A stretch of 64,000 bases of DNA from Streptomyces ruber (GCF_014648075.1 NZ_BMQK01000006.1:124001-188000), one strand, 5' to 3'; counted from the first letter of the stretch, positions 34,444 through 45,648 are shown. Numbers and translations: made by a program. Notes: generated from the sequence alone by a model not told the origin.

Positions 34444-34485
34444 CCCGTCCGCACCCAGCCGGCGAACGTCTCGGTGGAACGGCGT

Positions 34486-35231
34486 CTAGCGCTTGCCCGC
34501 CTTGCGGGTCGCGCGCAGCCACTCCTTGTTCATGCCGGTGATGGACATCAGCGGGATGCCCTTGGGGCAGGCGGTGGCGCACTCACCGGCGAGGGTGCAG
34601 CCGCCGAAGCCCTCCTCGTCCATCTGGGCCACCATGTCGAGCACGCGGGTCTCGCGCTCGGGCGCGCCCTGCGGGAGCACGTTGAGGTGGTTGACCTTGG
34701 ACGAGGTGAACAGCATGGCCGAGCCGTTCGGGCAGGCGGCCACGCAGGCGCCGCAGCCGATGCACTCGGCGTGCTCGAACGCGAAGTCGGCGTCCGGCTT
34801 CGGTACGGGCGTGGCGTGGGCCTCGGGCGCGGCGCCGGTGGGCGCGGTGATGTAGCCGCCGGCCTGGATGATGCGGTCGAAGGCCGAGCGGTCCACGACC
34901 AGGTCCTTGACCACCGGGAAGGCGGCGGCCCGCCACGGCTCGACGTCGATCGTGTCGCCGTCGCGGAAGGACCGCATGTGCAGCTGGCAGGTCGTGGTGC
35001 GCTCGGGCCCGTGGGCGTCGCCGTTGATGACCAGGCTGCACGCGCCGCAGATGCCCTCGCGGCAGTCGTGGTCGAAGGCGACCGGGTCCTCGCCCTTGAG
35101 GATGAGCTCCTCGTTGAGGGTGTCGAGCATCTCCAGGAAGGACATGTCGGGCGAGATGCCGTCCACCTCGTACGTGGACATCGCTCCGTCGGCGTCGGCG
35201 TTCTTCTGCCGCCAGACGCGCAGGGTGAGCT

Positions 35232-35235
<4 letters not shown>
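34486..35235 (-). CDS. sdhB: Succinate dehydrogenase/fumarate reductase iron-sulfur subunit
   Basis: A 249-residue electron-transfer subunit. The plant-type 2Fe-2S site is CREGICGAC plus TTTCQL; the bacterial-type clusters are CIGCGACVAACP and GECATACPKGIPL. It passes electrons from SdhA to the membrane anchor. Its ATG overlaps the sdhA stop (ATGA). Last gene of sdhCAB. Confidence 0.95.
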
Positions 35236-37208
<1,973 letters not shown>

Positions 37209-37210
37209 GT

Positions 37211-37915
37211 TCAGCTCACCACTCCGGTCATCACGGCCACGGGTACGGAGACGAAGCCCACGGTCAGCACCAGCGCGAGGGCGTTGGCGGTGATCTTCAG
37301 GGCGCGGTCGCGGGTGCGGCTGCCCGCGCCGAGGGTCTGTGCGGCGCTCCAGAAGCCGTGCCGCACGTGCAGGCCCACCGCGAGCACCGCGACGATGTAG
37401 ATGACGTTGCCGTACCAGGTGGAGAAGGTGTCGATCACGTTCTGGTACGGGTGCCCGGCCTGGAAGTCCGGGTGCACGGTGCCGGTGGTCAGGTCCAGGA
37501 CGTGCCAGACGATGAACAGCGCGAGGATGATCCCGCCCCAGCGCATCGTGCGGGTGGCGTAGCTGGTGCGGGCCTTCTTGTGCACGTACTTGCTGGGCCG
37601 TGCCTTGATGTCGCGGCGGCTGAGCTGGTACGCGGCGACGGCGTGGGCGACGACGGCCACCACCAGCACCACGCGGACGATCCACAGGGCCCACTCGTGG
37701 TGCAGGAAGGGTTCGCCGAGGGTGCGCAGCCAGTGCGCGTAGCCGTCGAACTCGGCGGCCCCGAAGAAGATCTTCAGATTGCCGAGCATGTGGACGACCA
37801 GGTAGAGCAGCATGATCAGACCGCTGACGGCCATCACGGTCTTCTTGCCGACGGAGCTGTCCCACACGGTGCGCGCAAAGGACGGCCGTCGGTCCGTCCG
37901 CGTTGCCAGAGCCAT
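37211..37915 (-). CDS. sdhC: Succinate dehydrogenase cytochrome b subunit (five-helix type)
   Basis: A 234-residue membrane anchor with five predicted helices (GLIMLLYLVVHMLGNLKIF, IVRVVLVVAVVAHAV, GGIILALFIVWHVLDL, IYIVAVLAVGLHVRHGFW, ALALVLTVGFVSVPVAV). Several helix histidines can bind two hemes. One protein replacing SdhC plus SdhD is typical of type B complexes. ATG at 37915 is used. Confidence 0.93.
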   Translation of the reverse strand: MALATRTDRRPSFARTVWDSSVGKKTVMAVSGLIMLLYLVVHMLGNLKIFFGAAEFDGYAHWLRTLGEPFLHHEWALWIVRVVLVVAVVAHAVAAYQLSRRDIKARPSKYVHKKARTSYATRTMRWGGIILALFIVWHVLDLTTGTVHPDFQAGHPYQNVIDTFSTWYGNVIYIVAVLAVGLHVRHGFWSAAQTLGAGSRTRDRALKITANALALVLTVGFVSVPVAVMTGVVS

Positions 37916-37972
37916 GCCACAAGACGCTAGGGCCGAACGGGCCATCGGTCCAAGACATGCTCCGGCTCGATT

Positions 37973-37991
37973 CGATAGGCACCGGCTATCG
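37973..37991. promoter_or_regulatory. Candidate LysR box
   Basis: CGATAG-N7-CTATCG is a perfect inverted repeat with the inner T-N11-A form of LysR sites, 18 bp before the lysR ATG and 58 bp from sdhC. Confidence 0.6.
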
Positions 37992-38009
37992 TGGCACTAC
38001 GCTGACGGC

Positions 38010-38891
38010 ATGCAGTTCCAGCAGCTCCAGTACTTCGTCGCGGTGGCCGAGACCCGGCACTTCACCCGCGCCGCGGAGATCGTCCACGTGGCGCAGCCCT
38101 CGCTCTCCCAGCAGATCAGGGCGCTGGAGCGGGAGCTGGGCGCGGAGCTGTTCCGGCGGGCGCGCGGCAACATCACGCTCACCGACGCGGGCGAGACACT
38201 GCTGCCGCTGGCCCGCCGCATCCTCGCGGACGCCGACACGGCCCGGCAGGAGGTGGCGGAGCTGGTGCAGCTGCGGCGCGGCCGGGTGCGGCTCGGGGCG
38301 ACCCCGAGCCTGTGCACGGGGCTGCTGCCGGACGTGCTCCGCGCCTACCACGACCGCTACCCCGGCATCCGGCTGATGGTCGAGGAGAGCGGCTCGCACG
38401 ACCTCGTACGGGAACTCGCGCGCGGCTCCCTCGACCTCGCCCTCGTCGTCCTCCCGCTGCCCACGCCGTCGCCCGCGCTGACCACGGTGGAGGTGCTGCG
38501 CGAGGACCTGGTGGTGGTGTCGTCGCCGGAGGCGCCGGTACCGGGCGACGGGCGCCGGGTGCGGATCTCCGACCTGGAGGGTGAGCGCCTGGTGATGTTC
38601 CGGCACGGGTACGACCTGCGGGAGCTGACGGTGGCGGCTTGCCGCTCCGCGGGGTTCGAGCCGGATTTCGCGGTGGAGGGCGGGGAGATGGACGCGGTGC
38701 TGGGGTTCGTGCGGGCGGGGCTGGGGGTGGCCGTGGTGCCTCGGATGGTCGCCGCGCGCTCCGGGCAGGGGCTACGGGTGACGCCGCTGGCGCGGCCCGG
38801 GCTGCACCGGACCATCGCGTTGGCCCATCGCAGTGATGTGGCTCCGCCCCGGGCCGCTCGTGAGTTGCAGCGGATGCTGTTGGAGCGGTAG
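38010..38891 (+). CDS. LysR-family transcriptional regulator
   Basis: A 293-residue LysR protein: helix-turn-helix FTRAAEIVHVAQPSLSQQIR at about residues 18-37, then the two-lobed effector domain (GATPSLCTGLLPDVLRAYHDRY). It is divergent from sdhCAB, with a LysR-type box between, so it most likely controls that operon and itself. Effector unknown. Confidence 0.92.
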   Translation: MQFQQLQYFVAVAETRHFTRAAEIVHVAQPSLSQQIRALERELGAELFRRARGNITLTDAGETLLPLARRILADADTARQEVAELVQLRRGRVRLGATPSLCTGLLPDVLRAYHDRYPGIRLMVEESGSHDLVRELARGSLDLALVVLPLPTPSPALTTVEVLREDLVVVSSPEAPVPGDGRRVRISDLEGERLVMFRHGYDLRELTVAACRSAGFEPDFAVEGGEMDAVLGFVRAGLGVAVVPRMVAARSGQGLRVTPLARPGLHRTIALAHRSDVAPPRAARELQRMLLER

Positions 38892-38934
38892 CGCCGTTCC
38901 GTCCGCGCGGCGTTCCGGGGTGCGGGCCGGTGGT

Positions 38935-38974
38935 GGCTGGTCGCGCAGTTCCCCGCGCCCCTTTCGGGGCGCGG
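38935..38974. repeat. Dispersed Streptomyces intergenic repeat with hairpin
   Basis: The stretch GGTCGCGCAGTTCCCCGCGC followed by CCCTTTCGGGGCGCGG matches a short repeat that is very common between Streptomyces genes (from memory). A degenerate copy lies at 47305-47341. Confidence 0.7.
38953..38974. terminator. Bidirectional terminator within the dispersed repeat
   Basis: CCGCGCCCC-TTTC-GGGGCGCGG, a 9-bp stem, stands between the convergent lysR and rmdA genes. Confidence 0.7.
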
Positions 38975-38980
38975 CCCCCC

Positions 38981-41128
38981 TCAGCTCGCGTCCACCAGTG
39001 CCAGTTCGTGCAGGCGGTCCGGGGGGCCCGGGCGGGCGTAGTACCAGCCCTGGGCCGTGTCGCAGCCCATGACGCGGAGCTGTTCGGCCTGGTGGCCGGT
39101 CTCCACGCCCTCCACCGTGACGGCGAGGTCCAGGCTGTGGGCGAGGGAGACGATGCCCTCGACGATCTTCTGGTCGACCGGGTCGGCCGGGAAGTGCTGC
39201 ATGCCCCGGGTGAAGGACCGGTCCAGCTTGAGGATGCTCACCGGCAGCCTGCGCAGATTGGCCAGATTGGAGTAGCCCGTGCCGAAGTCGTCCAGCGCGA
39301 TGTCCACACCCATCTCCGCCAGCCGCCGCAGCGGTTTCAGTACCTCGTCGTCGGCGCCGATCAGGGCCGACTCGGTGACCTCCAGGCACAGCGCGCCCGG
39401 CTCCACGCCCGCCCGTTCCAGGATGTCCACCGTGTCCTGGACCAGCCGCGGGTGGGTGAGCTGGCAGGGCGAGAGGTTGACGTTGACCCGCAGCGGGCCC
39501 GTGTAGTCCCCGGCCCGCTCCTTCTCCCGCCACTCGCGGGCCTGGCGCACCGACTGCTCGAGCACCCAGCGGCCCAGCGGCACGATCAGCCCGGTGTCCT
39601 CGGCCAGCGGGATGAAACGGTCCGGGCCGAGGACGCCGTGCTGCGGGTGCAGCCAGCGCACCAGTGCCTCCGCGCCGCGCACGCTGCCGTCGCCGAGGTG
39701 GACCAGTGGCTGGTACTCGATGAAGAACTCGCCCCGGTCCAGGGCCATGGGCAGCGCCATGGTCAGCGAGTGGCGGGTGATGGCGCGGGCGTCGGCCTCC
39801 GCGTCGGCGATCTCGTAGCGGTTGCCGCCCGCCGCCTTGGCCCGGTACATGGTGATGTCCGCGCTGCGCAGCACCTCCGCCGCGCCGCGCTCCCCGGCCG
39901 GTCCCTCGACGATGCCGATACTGCCGCGCACCAGGAGTTCCCGGCCCTCGATGCGGACCGGGGTGGCGAGCGCGCCGAGGACGCGCTCGGCGAGCTCGTC
40001 GACCGCCTTCTGGGTGTCCGGTCCGGTGATCAGCGCCACGAACTCGTCGCCGCCGAGCCGGGCGACCATCTCGCCGGGAGCGGTCACACAGGCCTGGAGC
40101 CGGTCGGCGATCTCGACGAGAAGCCGGTCCCCGGCCGCGTGGCCGAGACTGTCGTTGATCGCCTTGAAACCGTCCAGATCCAGGTAGCAGAGCCCGAAGC
40201 GCTGTCCGTCGCCGGCGGCGAGGGCCTTCTCCAGCCGCTCGAAGAACAGCGTGCGGTTGGGCAGGCCGGTCAGCGCGTCGTGCGTGGCCTCGTAGCGCAG
40301 CCGGAGGTTGAGCAGGCGGCGCTCGGTGGTGTCCTCCATGAGCGCCAGCTGGTACTGGGGCTCGCCGTCGGCGTCCCGCAGCAGGGAGACGGTGAGGTTG
40401 GTCCACAGAACCGTTCCGTCGGGACGGTTGAAGGCCTTCTCGACGTGGTAGTGCTCCCGCTTGCCGTCGACCAGTTCCTGGTACAGGCGCCAGACGTGGG
40501 GCGCGTCCTCGGTGTGGGTCCAGTTCTGCACCTTGTGCCCGCGCAGCGACTGCTCGGAGCCGCCGCCGAACATACGCAGCAGAGCACCGTTGACCTGGAG
40601 GATGTTGCCGTCGAGGTCGGCTATGCCGATGCCGATGGCGGCGCCCTCGAACACCGCGCGGAACCGGGCCTCGGTCGCGTGCAGCGCCTGCGCCACCGCG
40701 CCCTGGGCGGCGAGGGCGGCCGCGGAGATCGCCTCCTGCTCGGTGAGCGTCCGGTCCCGCAGCGCGGCCGCGTACCCGGCGGCCATGGCGTGCTGCAGGC
40801 GCGCGGCGCGGACCCGCTGGTCCTCCGCGTAGCCGCCCTCGCCGCCGCAGTACAGCACCAGGTACGCGTCGACGCAGTCGAGCGAGCGGCTGAGGGCCTC
40901 CGGGTCGGTGCAGTGCTCGGCGACCAGCGCGGCGCCGACCGCCCGGCCCTCCTCGGGTTCGAAGGTCCGGGCCCGCAGCGCCTCGCTCAGCCGCCGGGCG
41001 AGCGGCACGAGACGCTGTTCGAACTCGGGCCGGGTGAGCGACGTGGCGGTCACCGGGAACACCGCCCGGCTCCAGATCGTCGCGAACCGGCGCAGTCTGT
41101 CCTCCGGCCCGTCCGGCTCCGCGATCAC
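38981..41128 (-). CDS. rmdA: PAS-GGDEF-EAL cyclic di-GMP protein RmdA
   Basis: A 715-residue c-di-GMP enzyme. After a helical N-terminal sensor region (1-150) come a PAS domain (about 155-270, FEGAAIGIGIADLDGNIL), a GGDEF domain with intact GGDEF at 359-363, and an EAL domain with EAL at 487-489 and DDFGTGYSN further on. S. coelicolor RmdA, with the same layout and apparent location, is a phosphodiesterase affecting aerial development. With both motifs intact, both activities are possible. The GTG start overlaps the upstream methyltransferase stop. Confidence 0.92.
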   Translation of the reverse strand: MIAEPDGPEDRLRRFATIWSRAVFPVTATSLTRPEFEQRLVPLARRLSEALRARTFEPEEGRAVGAALVAEHCTDPEALSRSLDCVDAYLVLYCGGEGGYAEDQRVRAARLQHAMAAGYAAALRDRTLTEQEAISAAALAAQGAVAQALHATEARFRAVFEGAAIGIGIADLDGNILQVNGALLRMFGGGSEQSLRGHKVQNWTHTEDAPHVWRLYQELVDGKREHYHVEKAFNRPDGTVLWTNLTVSLLRDADGEPQYQLALMEDTTERRLLNLRLRYEATHDALTGLPNRTLFFERLEKALAAGDGQRFGLCYLDLDGFKAINDSLGHAAGDRLLVEIADRLQACVTAPGEMVARLGGDEFVALITGPDTQKAVDELAERVLGALATPVRIEGRELLVRGSIGIVEGPAGERGAAEVLRSADITMYRAKAAGGNRYEIADAEADARAITRHSLTMALPMALDRGEFFIEYQPLVHLGDGSVRGAEALVRWLHPQHGVLGPDRFIPLAEDTGLIVPLGRWVLEQSVRQAREWREKERAGDYTGPLRVNVNLSPCQLTHPRLVQDTVDILERAGVEPGALCLEVTESALIGADDEVLKPLRRLAEMGVDIALDDFGTGYSNLANLRRLPVSILKLDRSFTRGMQHFPADPVDQKIVEGIVSLAHSLDLAVTVEGVETGHQAEQLRVMGCDTAQGWYYARPGPPDRLHELALVDAS

Positions 41129-41937
41129 GCCGTACGCCCCACGCCGGCGTAACCGGAGGAGCCGTACGGGTCCTCGTCCTCCGGCGCCGTGTCCGGCCGC
41201 CACTCCACCAGCGGCACCAGCCCGGGTTCCACCATGTCGTACCCCTCGAAGAACCGCGCGATGTCCTCGCGCGAACGCATGATCAGCGGATTGCGGATGT
41301 CCTCGTACACACCGACGGCACCCCCGGCCCGCTCGGGCGGCAGCGGTATGTGCTCGTACGAGGCGTGCGTCAGCACGAGCAGGCTGCCCGGCGCGAGCGC
41401 GTCGCGCAGCCGTGCCACCGCCCCGTACGGGTCGTCCGCGTCCTCCACGAAGTGAAGTATGGCAACGAGGAGCAAGGCAACCGGACGGTTCAGGTCGATC
41501 AGACGCGTCACCTGGTGGCTCGTCAGGATCTCCTCGGGCCTGCGGAGGTCGGCCGCGAGCACGTCCGCCAGCTCGTCGTCCGCCAGCACGGCCTGGCTGT
41601 GCGCCACGGCCACCGGGTCGTGGTCGACGTACATCACCCGGGCGTCGGGGCCGGCCGCCCGGGCCACCTCGTGGACACTGCCGAAGGTGGGGATGCCCGA
41701 GCCGATGTCCAGGAACTGCGTGACACCCTGGCCGACCGCGTACCGGACGGCGCGCCGCATGAACGCCCGGTTGGCCTGCATGATCTTGGGCAGGCCCGGT
41801 ATGGACCCCATCGCCCTGCGGGCCGCCTGCCGGTCGACCTCGAAGTTGTGCGAACCGCCCAGGTAGTAGTCGTACATCCGGGCCACGGACGGCACCGAGA
41901 TGTCGATGCTCCGCGGGGCCCAGGCGGGGCGCTCCAT
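41125..41937 (-). CDS. DUF574-type SAM-dependent methyltransferase
   Basis: A 270-residue protein of the actinobacterial DUF574/S-adenosyl methyltransferase group: MYDYYLGGSHNFEVDR near the start, FLDIGSGIPTFGSVHEVA as SAM loop and YVDHDPVAVAHSQAVLA. Its substrate is unknown; relatives are abundant next to conservons and developmental genes. ATG at 41937. It is translationally coupled to rmdA (GTGA). Confidence 0.9.
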   Translation of the reverse strand: MERPAWAPRSIDISVPSVARMYDYYLGGSHNFEVDRQAARRAMGSIPGLPKIMQANRAFMRRAVRYAVGQGVTQFLDIGSGIPTFGSVHEVARAAGPDARVMYVDHDPVAVAHSQAVLADDELADVLAADLRRPEEILTSHQVTRLIDLNRPVALLLVAILHFVEDADDPYGAVARLRDALAPGSLLVLTHASYEHIPLPPERAGGAVGVYEDIRNPLIMRSREDIARFFEGYDMVEPGLVPLVEWRPDTAPEDEDPYGSSGYAGVGRTA

Positions 41938-42287
41938 CTGTCTCTCCAAGGCATCAGGTGTTACGCACGCGTTCGGTTGTTCGAGCAGAGGCTACTGATC
42001 GGTCGCCAACAGGGCGAGTGAAAACGGAAATTGACCGTCCGTTCCGTAGCGCTGCCTCCTGCAAGGGCCGTTTTGTCGCCCCGGTCCCCGCCCGGCCCCT
42101 CCGGCCCCTCCCCCGGCCCCGGGAACCCCGAGGTCCGCCTCCTCCGTATGGGGGGGGCGGAGGAGGCGGACCCGGGGATCGTGCCCTGGCTCGCGTACGC
42201 ATCCGGCGCTCGAAGTCTCGATCACCTCCTTCGGGGCCGGTGGGGTGCGGTCGCGGCCGCGGGTGACGACCGCGGGGAGGCGGGCGC
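41938..42287. other. 350-bp intergenic region
   Basis: No coding frame is convincing here. It holds the methyltransferase promoter at the left, with AT-richer segments near 41955-42010, and a strong terminator hairpin at 42132-42172 for the lipoprotein gene. Confidence 0.6.
42132..42172 (-). terminator. Terminator of the lipoprotein gene
   Basis: A perfect 15-bp stem (GGTCCGCCTCCTCCG and complement) with an 11-nt G-rich loop, 116 bp past the lipoprotein stop. Confidence 0.7.
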
Positions 42288-43271
42288 CTACTGCGGCTTG
42301 CCGACCGCCTTGCCCTCGGGCGAGATGGCGTACCAGGTGCCGCCGACGCCCTGGCCGTTGATGTCGCCGGGCTTCTTGTCACCCGCGAAGGTGTAGAGCG
42401 GCCAGCAGTCGATGCTCTGCTGCTTCAGCCCGTCCGGACGGTCCAGGACGACGTAGCCGCGCCGGCCGTCGTTCTTGTTGTCGATGCCCTTGGTGTCGGC
42501 GGCGTCGACGGGGGCGACGACCGGCCACTTCTCCAGGCAGGCGCCAATGCAGGCCGACTTCATCGGCCACGGCGTGTCCTTCTCGAAGCGGTAGACCGTC
42601 ATGCCCTCGGCGTCGACGACGATCTCGCCCAGCTCGGGGTCGACCCGGGTCGACAGACCGGGCAGGTCTCCGCCCGTGCCTCCGCCGCTCCCGTCCCCGC
42701 CGCCGGCCCCGGTGGCCTTCTTGCCGTCGGGGGCCGACGCGTACCAGGTGTTGCCCACCCCCTGGCCCTTGACGTCCCCGGCCTTGGTGTCCTTGGCGTA
42801 CCGGTACATGGGCCAGCCGCCGACGGTCAGCTGCTTGGTGCCGTCGGGGCGGGTGACCTCGCCGAGCAGCGAGGTGTCGACGCCCTCGGCGGCCGTCGCG
42901 CCCGACGCGGGCACGGGCGGCCAGGTGGTGGCGCAGTCTCCTTCGCAGGTCGTCTTCGGCGGCTCGGCCGTGTCCTCGTCGAAGCGGTAGAGGGTGAATC
43001 CGGCGCCGTCGGTGAGGACCTCGCCGTACTCGGCGCTGCTGCTCACCGTGAGGGCGCCCGCCGGCGCGCCCCCGGCGGCGGTGTCCTGCCCGGTCCCGGC
43101 GCCGGCCGGGGCGGACCCGTAGCCGTCGGTGCCGCTGCCCACGCCGGCGGGGGCGGCGGCACCCACGTTCCGACTGCTCGACGACGGGCTCGTGTCCTGA
43201 CCGCACGCCGTCGTCAGCGCGAGCACGCACGCAGCCGCCGCCAGTGCGCCGCTCCGCCAGGAGGTGTTCAT
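42288..43271 (-). CDS. SCO0930-family lipoprotein with secreted repeats
   Basis: A 327-residue lipoprotein. The signal peptide ends in a lipobox LTTAC (Cys about 24), followed by a Ser/Gly/Ala linker. Two to four copies of the Lipoprotein_15 repeat follow; each has the pattern LYRF-(E/D)DT, C-x-(G/A)-x-C, W-P-V and a Y/W-rich end (GVGNTWYASAPDGK and GVGGTWYAISPEGK). Anchored outside the membrane; a redox or metal role is suggested by the paired cysteines (CEGDC, CIGAC) but not shown. Its length and place match the NCBI family named after S. coelicolor SCO0930. Confidence 0.88.
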   Translation of the reverse strand: MNTSWRSGALAAAACVLALTTACGQDTSPSSSSRNVGAAAPAGVGSGTDGYGSAPAGAGTGQDTAAGGAPAGALTVSSSAEYGEVLTDGAGFTLYRFDEDTAEPPKTTCEGDCATTWPPVPASGATAAEGVDTSLLGEVTRPDGTKQLTVGGWPMYRYAKDTKAGDVKGQGVGNTWYASAPDGKKATGAGGGDGSGGGTGGDLPGLSTRVDPELGEIVVDAEGMTVYRFEKDTPWPMKSACIGACLEKWPVVAPVDAADTKGIDNKNDGRRGYVVLDRPDGLKQQSIDCWPLYTFAGDKKPGDINGQGVGGTWYAISPEGKAVGKPQ

Positions 43272-43498
43272 CGTCGACTCCCCGTCATCCCTTGGGTGTT
43301 GCGGCGCTCCGCTGCGCCGCTCGCATGGCCCTAGGTACGGGCGGGCGGGCCGGGTGTGTTCAACGCCGTCACGGAAATCTTCCCGGGGCGGCCGGCCCAC
43401 CGGGTGATCAACCTTCCCCACCGCACGTGTCCTCCGTTCGGGGCAATCACCCGGCGCTCCCGGGTGCGCGGGGCCCGCGGGGGCCGAGTATCTCCGTC

Positions 43499-44146
43499 GT
43501 GCACGGACCCCAGCGGACCCGATCCGCTCCAGCCGTACGGCTGTTCGCGCTGCTCACCCTGGCCTGGCTGCTCGCCGGCACGCCCGACGGGACGGCCGCC
43601 GCGGACTCCTGCGCCTCCGCCTCCACCGGCTCCGGCGGACACGGGACGATCGCCGTGGCGCTCGCGGGCGGCATCACCTGCGTCCCCCTCGCACCGGCGC
43701 CCGTCCATCCGCTCCTGCCACCGCCCCTGTGTCCGCCCGGACCGGCCACGTCACCACCGCCCCCGCACACGCACACTCCCCCACCGGCCCCCGAGCCCCC
43801 GCCCGTGACGCGGCCGGCTCCCCCACCGGCCCCGCCGGAACCCGTTCCCCCGCCCGCCCCGGCACCCGAACCACCGAGACCGGCGCCCACGCTCCGGCCC
43901 ACGCCCCCGCCGAGGCCCGTACCGCCCCCTCCGGCACCGGCCCCGCGCACCGTCCCCCCGCCGCCCGTACCCGCCCCGGAGCCCTCGCCGAGCGCGCGCC
44001 GCACGCCGTCGCCCACGGTGCGGTACCCGGCGTACCGGCCACCGTCGCGCAAGGCCCCGAAGCACTTCGGCCCGTCCATCGTCTCGATCGCCCTGGTCGT
44101 CTTCGCGCCCGCGGTGCTCGCCGCCGCCGCGCTGCGCCCGCGCTGA
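43499..44146 (+). CDS. Proline-rich surface protein with C-terminal membrane anchor
   Basis: A 215-residue protein. A signal-like start (LFALLTLAWLLAGTPDGTAAA) leads to a short Cys-containing domain (two Cys), then about 100 residues of Pro-rich spacer (PPPAPEPP units), then a basic stretch and a C-terminal membrane helix (IVSIALVVFAPAVLAAAALRPR). The spacer could cross the cell wall. Start is GTG at 43499; no family is recognised. It is 15 bp ahead of the DUF4239 gene and likely cotranscribed. Confidence 0.65.
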   Translation: MHGPQRTRSAPAVRLFALLTLAWLLAGTPDGTAAADSCASASTGSGGHGTIAVALAGGITCVPLAPAPVHPLLPPPLCPPGPATSPPPPHTHTPPPAPEPPPVTRPAPPPAPPEPVPPPAPAPEPPRPAPTLRPTPPPRPVPPPPAPAPRTVPPPPVPAPEPSPSARRTPSPTVRYPAYRPPSRKAPKHFGPSIVSIALVVFAPAVLAAAALRPR

Positions 44147-44161
44147 CCCCTGGAGGAACCC

Positions 44162-44926
44162 TTGTCGGATTGGCTTGTTCTCACCCTCGCCATGCTGGCC
44201 GCCTGCGCGGTCGTGCTGGTGGTCGCCCTGGTGCGGCACCACACCGCGCGCGGGGACGACGACCCGACCGAGACGCCGGACGTGATCGAGTACATCACGA
44301 TGATGATCGGCGTCGTCTACGCCATCGTCCTCGGCCTCGCCATCGCCGGGGCCTGGGAGGCACGCGGCGCCGCACAGGACCACGTGCAGACGGAGGCCCA
44401 GGCCCTGCACGAGGTCGCGGAGCGGGTCCGGGTCTACCCCGCGGACGTCCGCGACCGCATCCGGGACGACGTCGACCGGTACGTCCGGCACGTCGTCACC
44501 ACCGAGTGGCGGACCATGACGGACGACCACGAGATGACCGGACGCGGCGACGTGCTCCTCGACCGCGTCCGCCGCGACGTCACGGACTACGAACCGGCGG
44601 ACGACTTCGAGGCCCAGGCCTACCAGCCGCTCGTCGACCAGGTGGGCACGGCCGACGGGGCGCGCGCCGCCCGGGCCGGGTCCACCGGGGCGACCATGCC
44701 CGGCGTCGTGTGGTTCGGGCTGCTCACCGGGGCCGTGGTGACCGTGGGCATGCTCTTCGCCCTGCAGATCCGGCGCACCCCGCGCGAACTGGTCCTCGCC
44801 GGTCTCTTCTCCGCGCTGATCGCCTTCCTGCTCTTCCTGATCTGGAACTTCGACGCGCCCTACGGCCATGGCGGCACGAGTGCGGCGGAACCGTTCCTCA
44901 CCCTGTTCCCGCACGCGGGCGGCTGA
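44162..44926 (+). CDS. DUF4239 membrane protein
   Basis: A 254-residue protein starting at TTG after TGGAGGAA. Two N-terminal helices (LVLTLAMLAACAVVLVVAL and MMIGVVYAIVLGLAIAG), a middle soluble part rich in Arg/Asp with heptad-like spacing, and two C-terminal helices (VVWFGLLTGAVVTVGMLFAL, LVLAGLFSALIAFLLFLIW) match the DUF4239/bestrophin-like layout. Function unknown; ion channel-like folds are proposed for relatives. Confidence 0.8.
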   Translation: MSDWLVLTLAMLAACAVVLVVALVRHHTARGDDDPTETPDVIEYITMMIGVVYAIVLGLAIAGAWEARGAAQDHVQTEAQALHEVAERVRVYPADVRDRIRDDVDRYVRHVVTTEWRTMTDDHEMTGRGDVLLDRVRRDVTDYEPADDFEAQAYQPLVDQVGTADGARAARAGSTGATMPGVVWFGLLTGAVVTVGMLFALQIRRTPRELVLAGLFSALIAFLLFLIWNFDAPYGHGGTSAAEPFLTLFPHAGG

Positions 44927-44971
44927 CCGGTCCGGTGGCGGGCGCCACGCCGGGCCCGTCACCCGCCCGTA

Positions 44972-44992
44972 CGCACAGGCGTCCCCTGTGCG
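44972..44992 (+). terminator. Hairpin after the DUF4239 gene
   Basis: CGCACAGG, five bases, CCTGTGCG: an 8-bp stem 45 bp past the stop. Confidence 0.45.
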
Positions 44993-45132
44993 GCCCACAC
45001 GGTTGCCCCGTTCGCGCGACTGGGATCGCGCCCCGATGTGCGCCTTCCTAGCGTTTCGCACAGCGAGGTGCGTGTCAGGCCCACGCGGAAGAGGTCCGCG
45101 GGCAGTGCCTCGGTTCGATCCGGAGGCTCATC

Positions 45133-45648
45133 ATGCGCGGGACACGCGTGGCTTCGGCGGCCCTGCTGGGCGTGGCCGCCCTCACCTTCTCCTCCTCGGC
45201 CGCGGGCGCGGCCGTCGCCGGGGACATCACGTCGTTCGGTTTCAGCGTGTCGCCCTCGACCGTCGCCGCCGGCGGGCGGGTCACCCTGCATGTCGACGGG
45301 TGCCGCAGGGACGCGAGGGTGTCGTCGAGCGTCTTCGACACGGTCACCGTGCCGAAGGGCCGGCGCGCGGCCACGGCCACGGTCGACTGGGACGCCCGGC
45401 CGGGAGCCGTGTACGAGGTGACGTTCCGGTGCGGCCACGAGACCGGCCACACCGACCTCACCATCGCCAAGGGCCGTCCGAGCGGCCACCCCACGCATCT
45501 GCCGCCCGACCGGGGGTCCCACACCGGCGTCGGCGGCGAGGCCGGCGTCGACGCCGGGGAGATCGGGCTGGGGGCCGCGCTCGTCGCGGGGACGCTGGCC
45601 GCGGCGTACGGCGTCTCGCGCCGCCGCCCCACGGGGGACCGCTCCTGA
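45133..45648 (+). CDS. Small secreted Ig-like protein, possible sortase substrate
   Basis: A 171-residue protein. Signal peptide 1-29, a beta-sandwich-like domain at 31-112 (FSVSPSTVAAGGRVTLHVDGC; Cys57 and Cys100 may pair), a Pro/His/Gly linker with SHTGVGG at 129-135, a C-terminal helix (about 144-161) and an Arg-rich tail (SRRRPTGDR). This is the layout of a surface protein sorted at its C-terminus. It is related to the convergent gene at 45775. Confidence 0.75.
   Translation: MRGTRVASAALLGVAALTFSSSAAGAAVAGDITSFGFSVSPSTVAAGGRVTLHVDGCRRDARVSSSVFDTVTVPKGRRAATATVDWDARPGAVYEVTFRCGHETGHTDLTIAKGRPSGHPTHLPPDRGSHTGVGGEAGVDAGEIGLGAALVAGTLAAAYGVSRRRPTGDRS

Noticed and set aside
43447..44298. Glycine-rich minus-strand frame opposite the proline-rich protein gene
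   Set aside because: Gly repeats are the complement of the Pro codons; the plus strand has signal, anchor and operon context.
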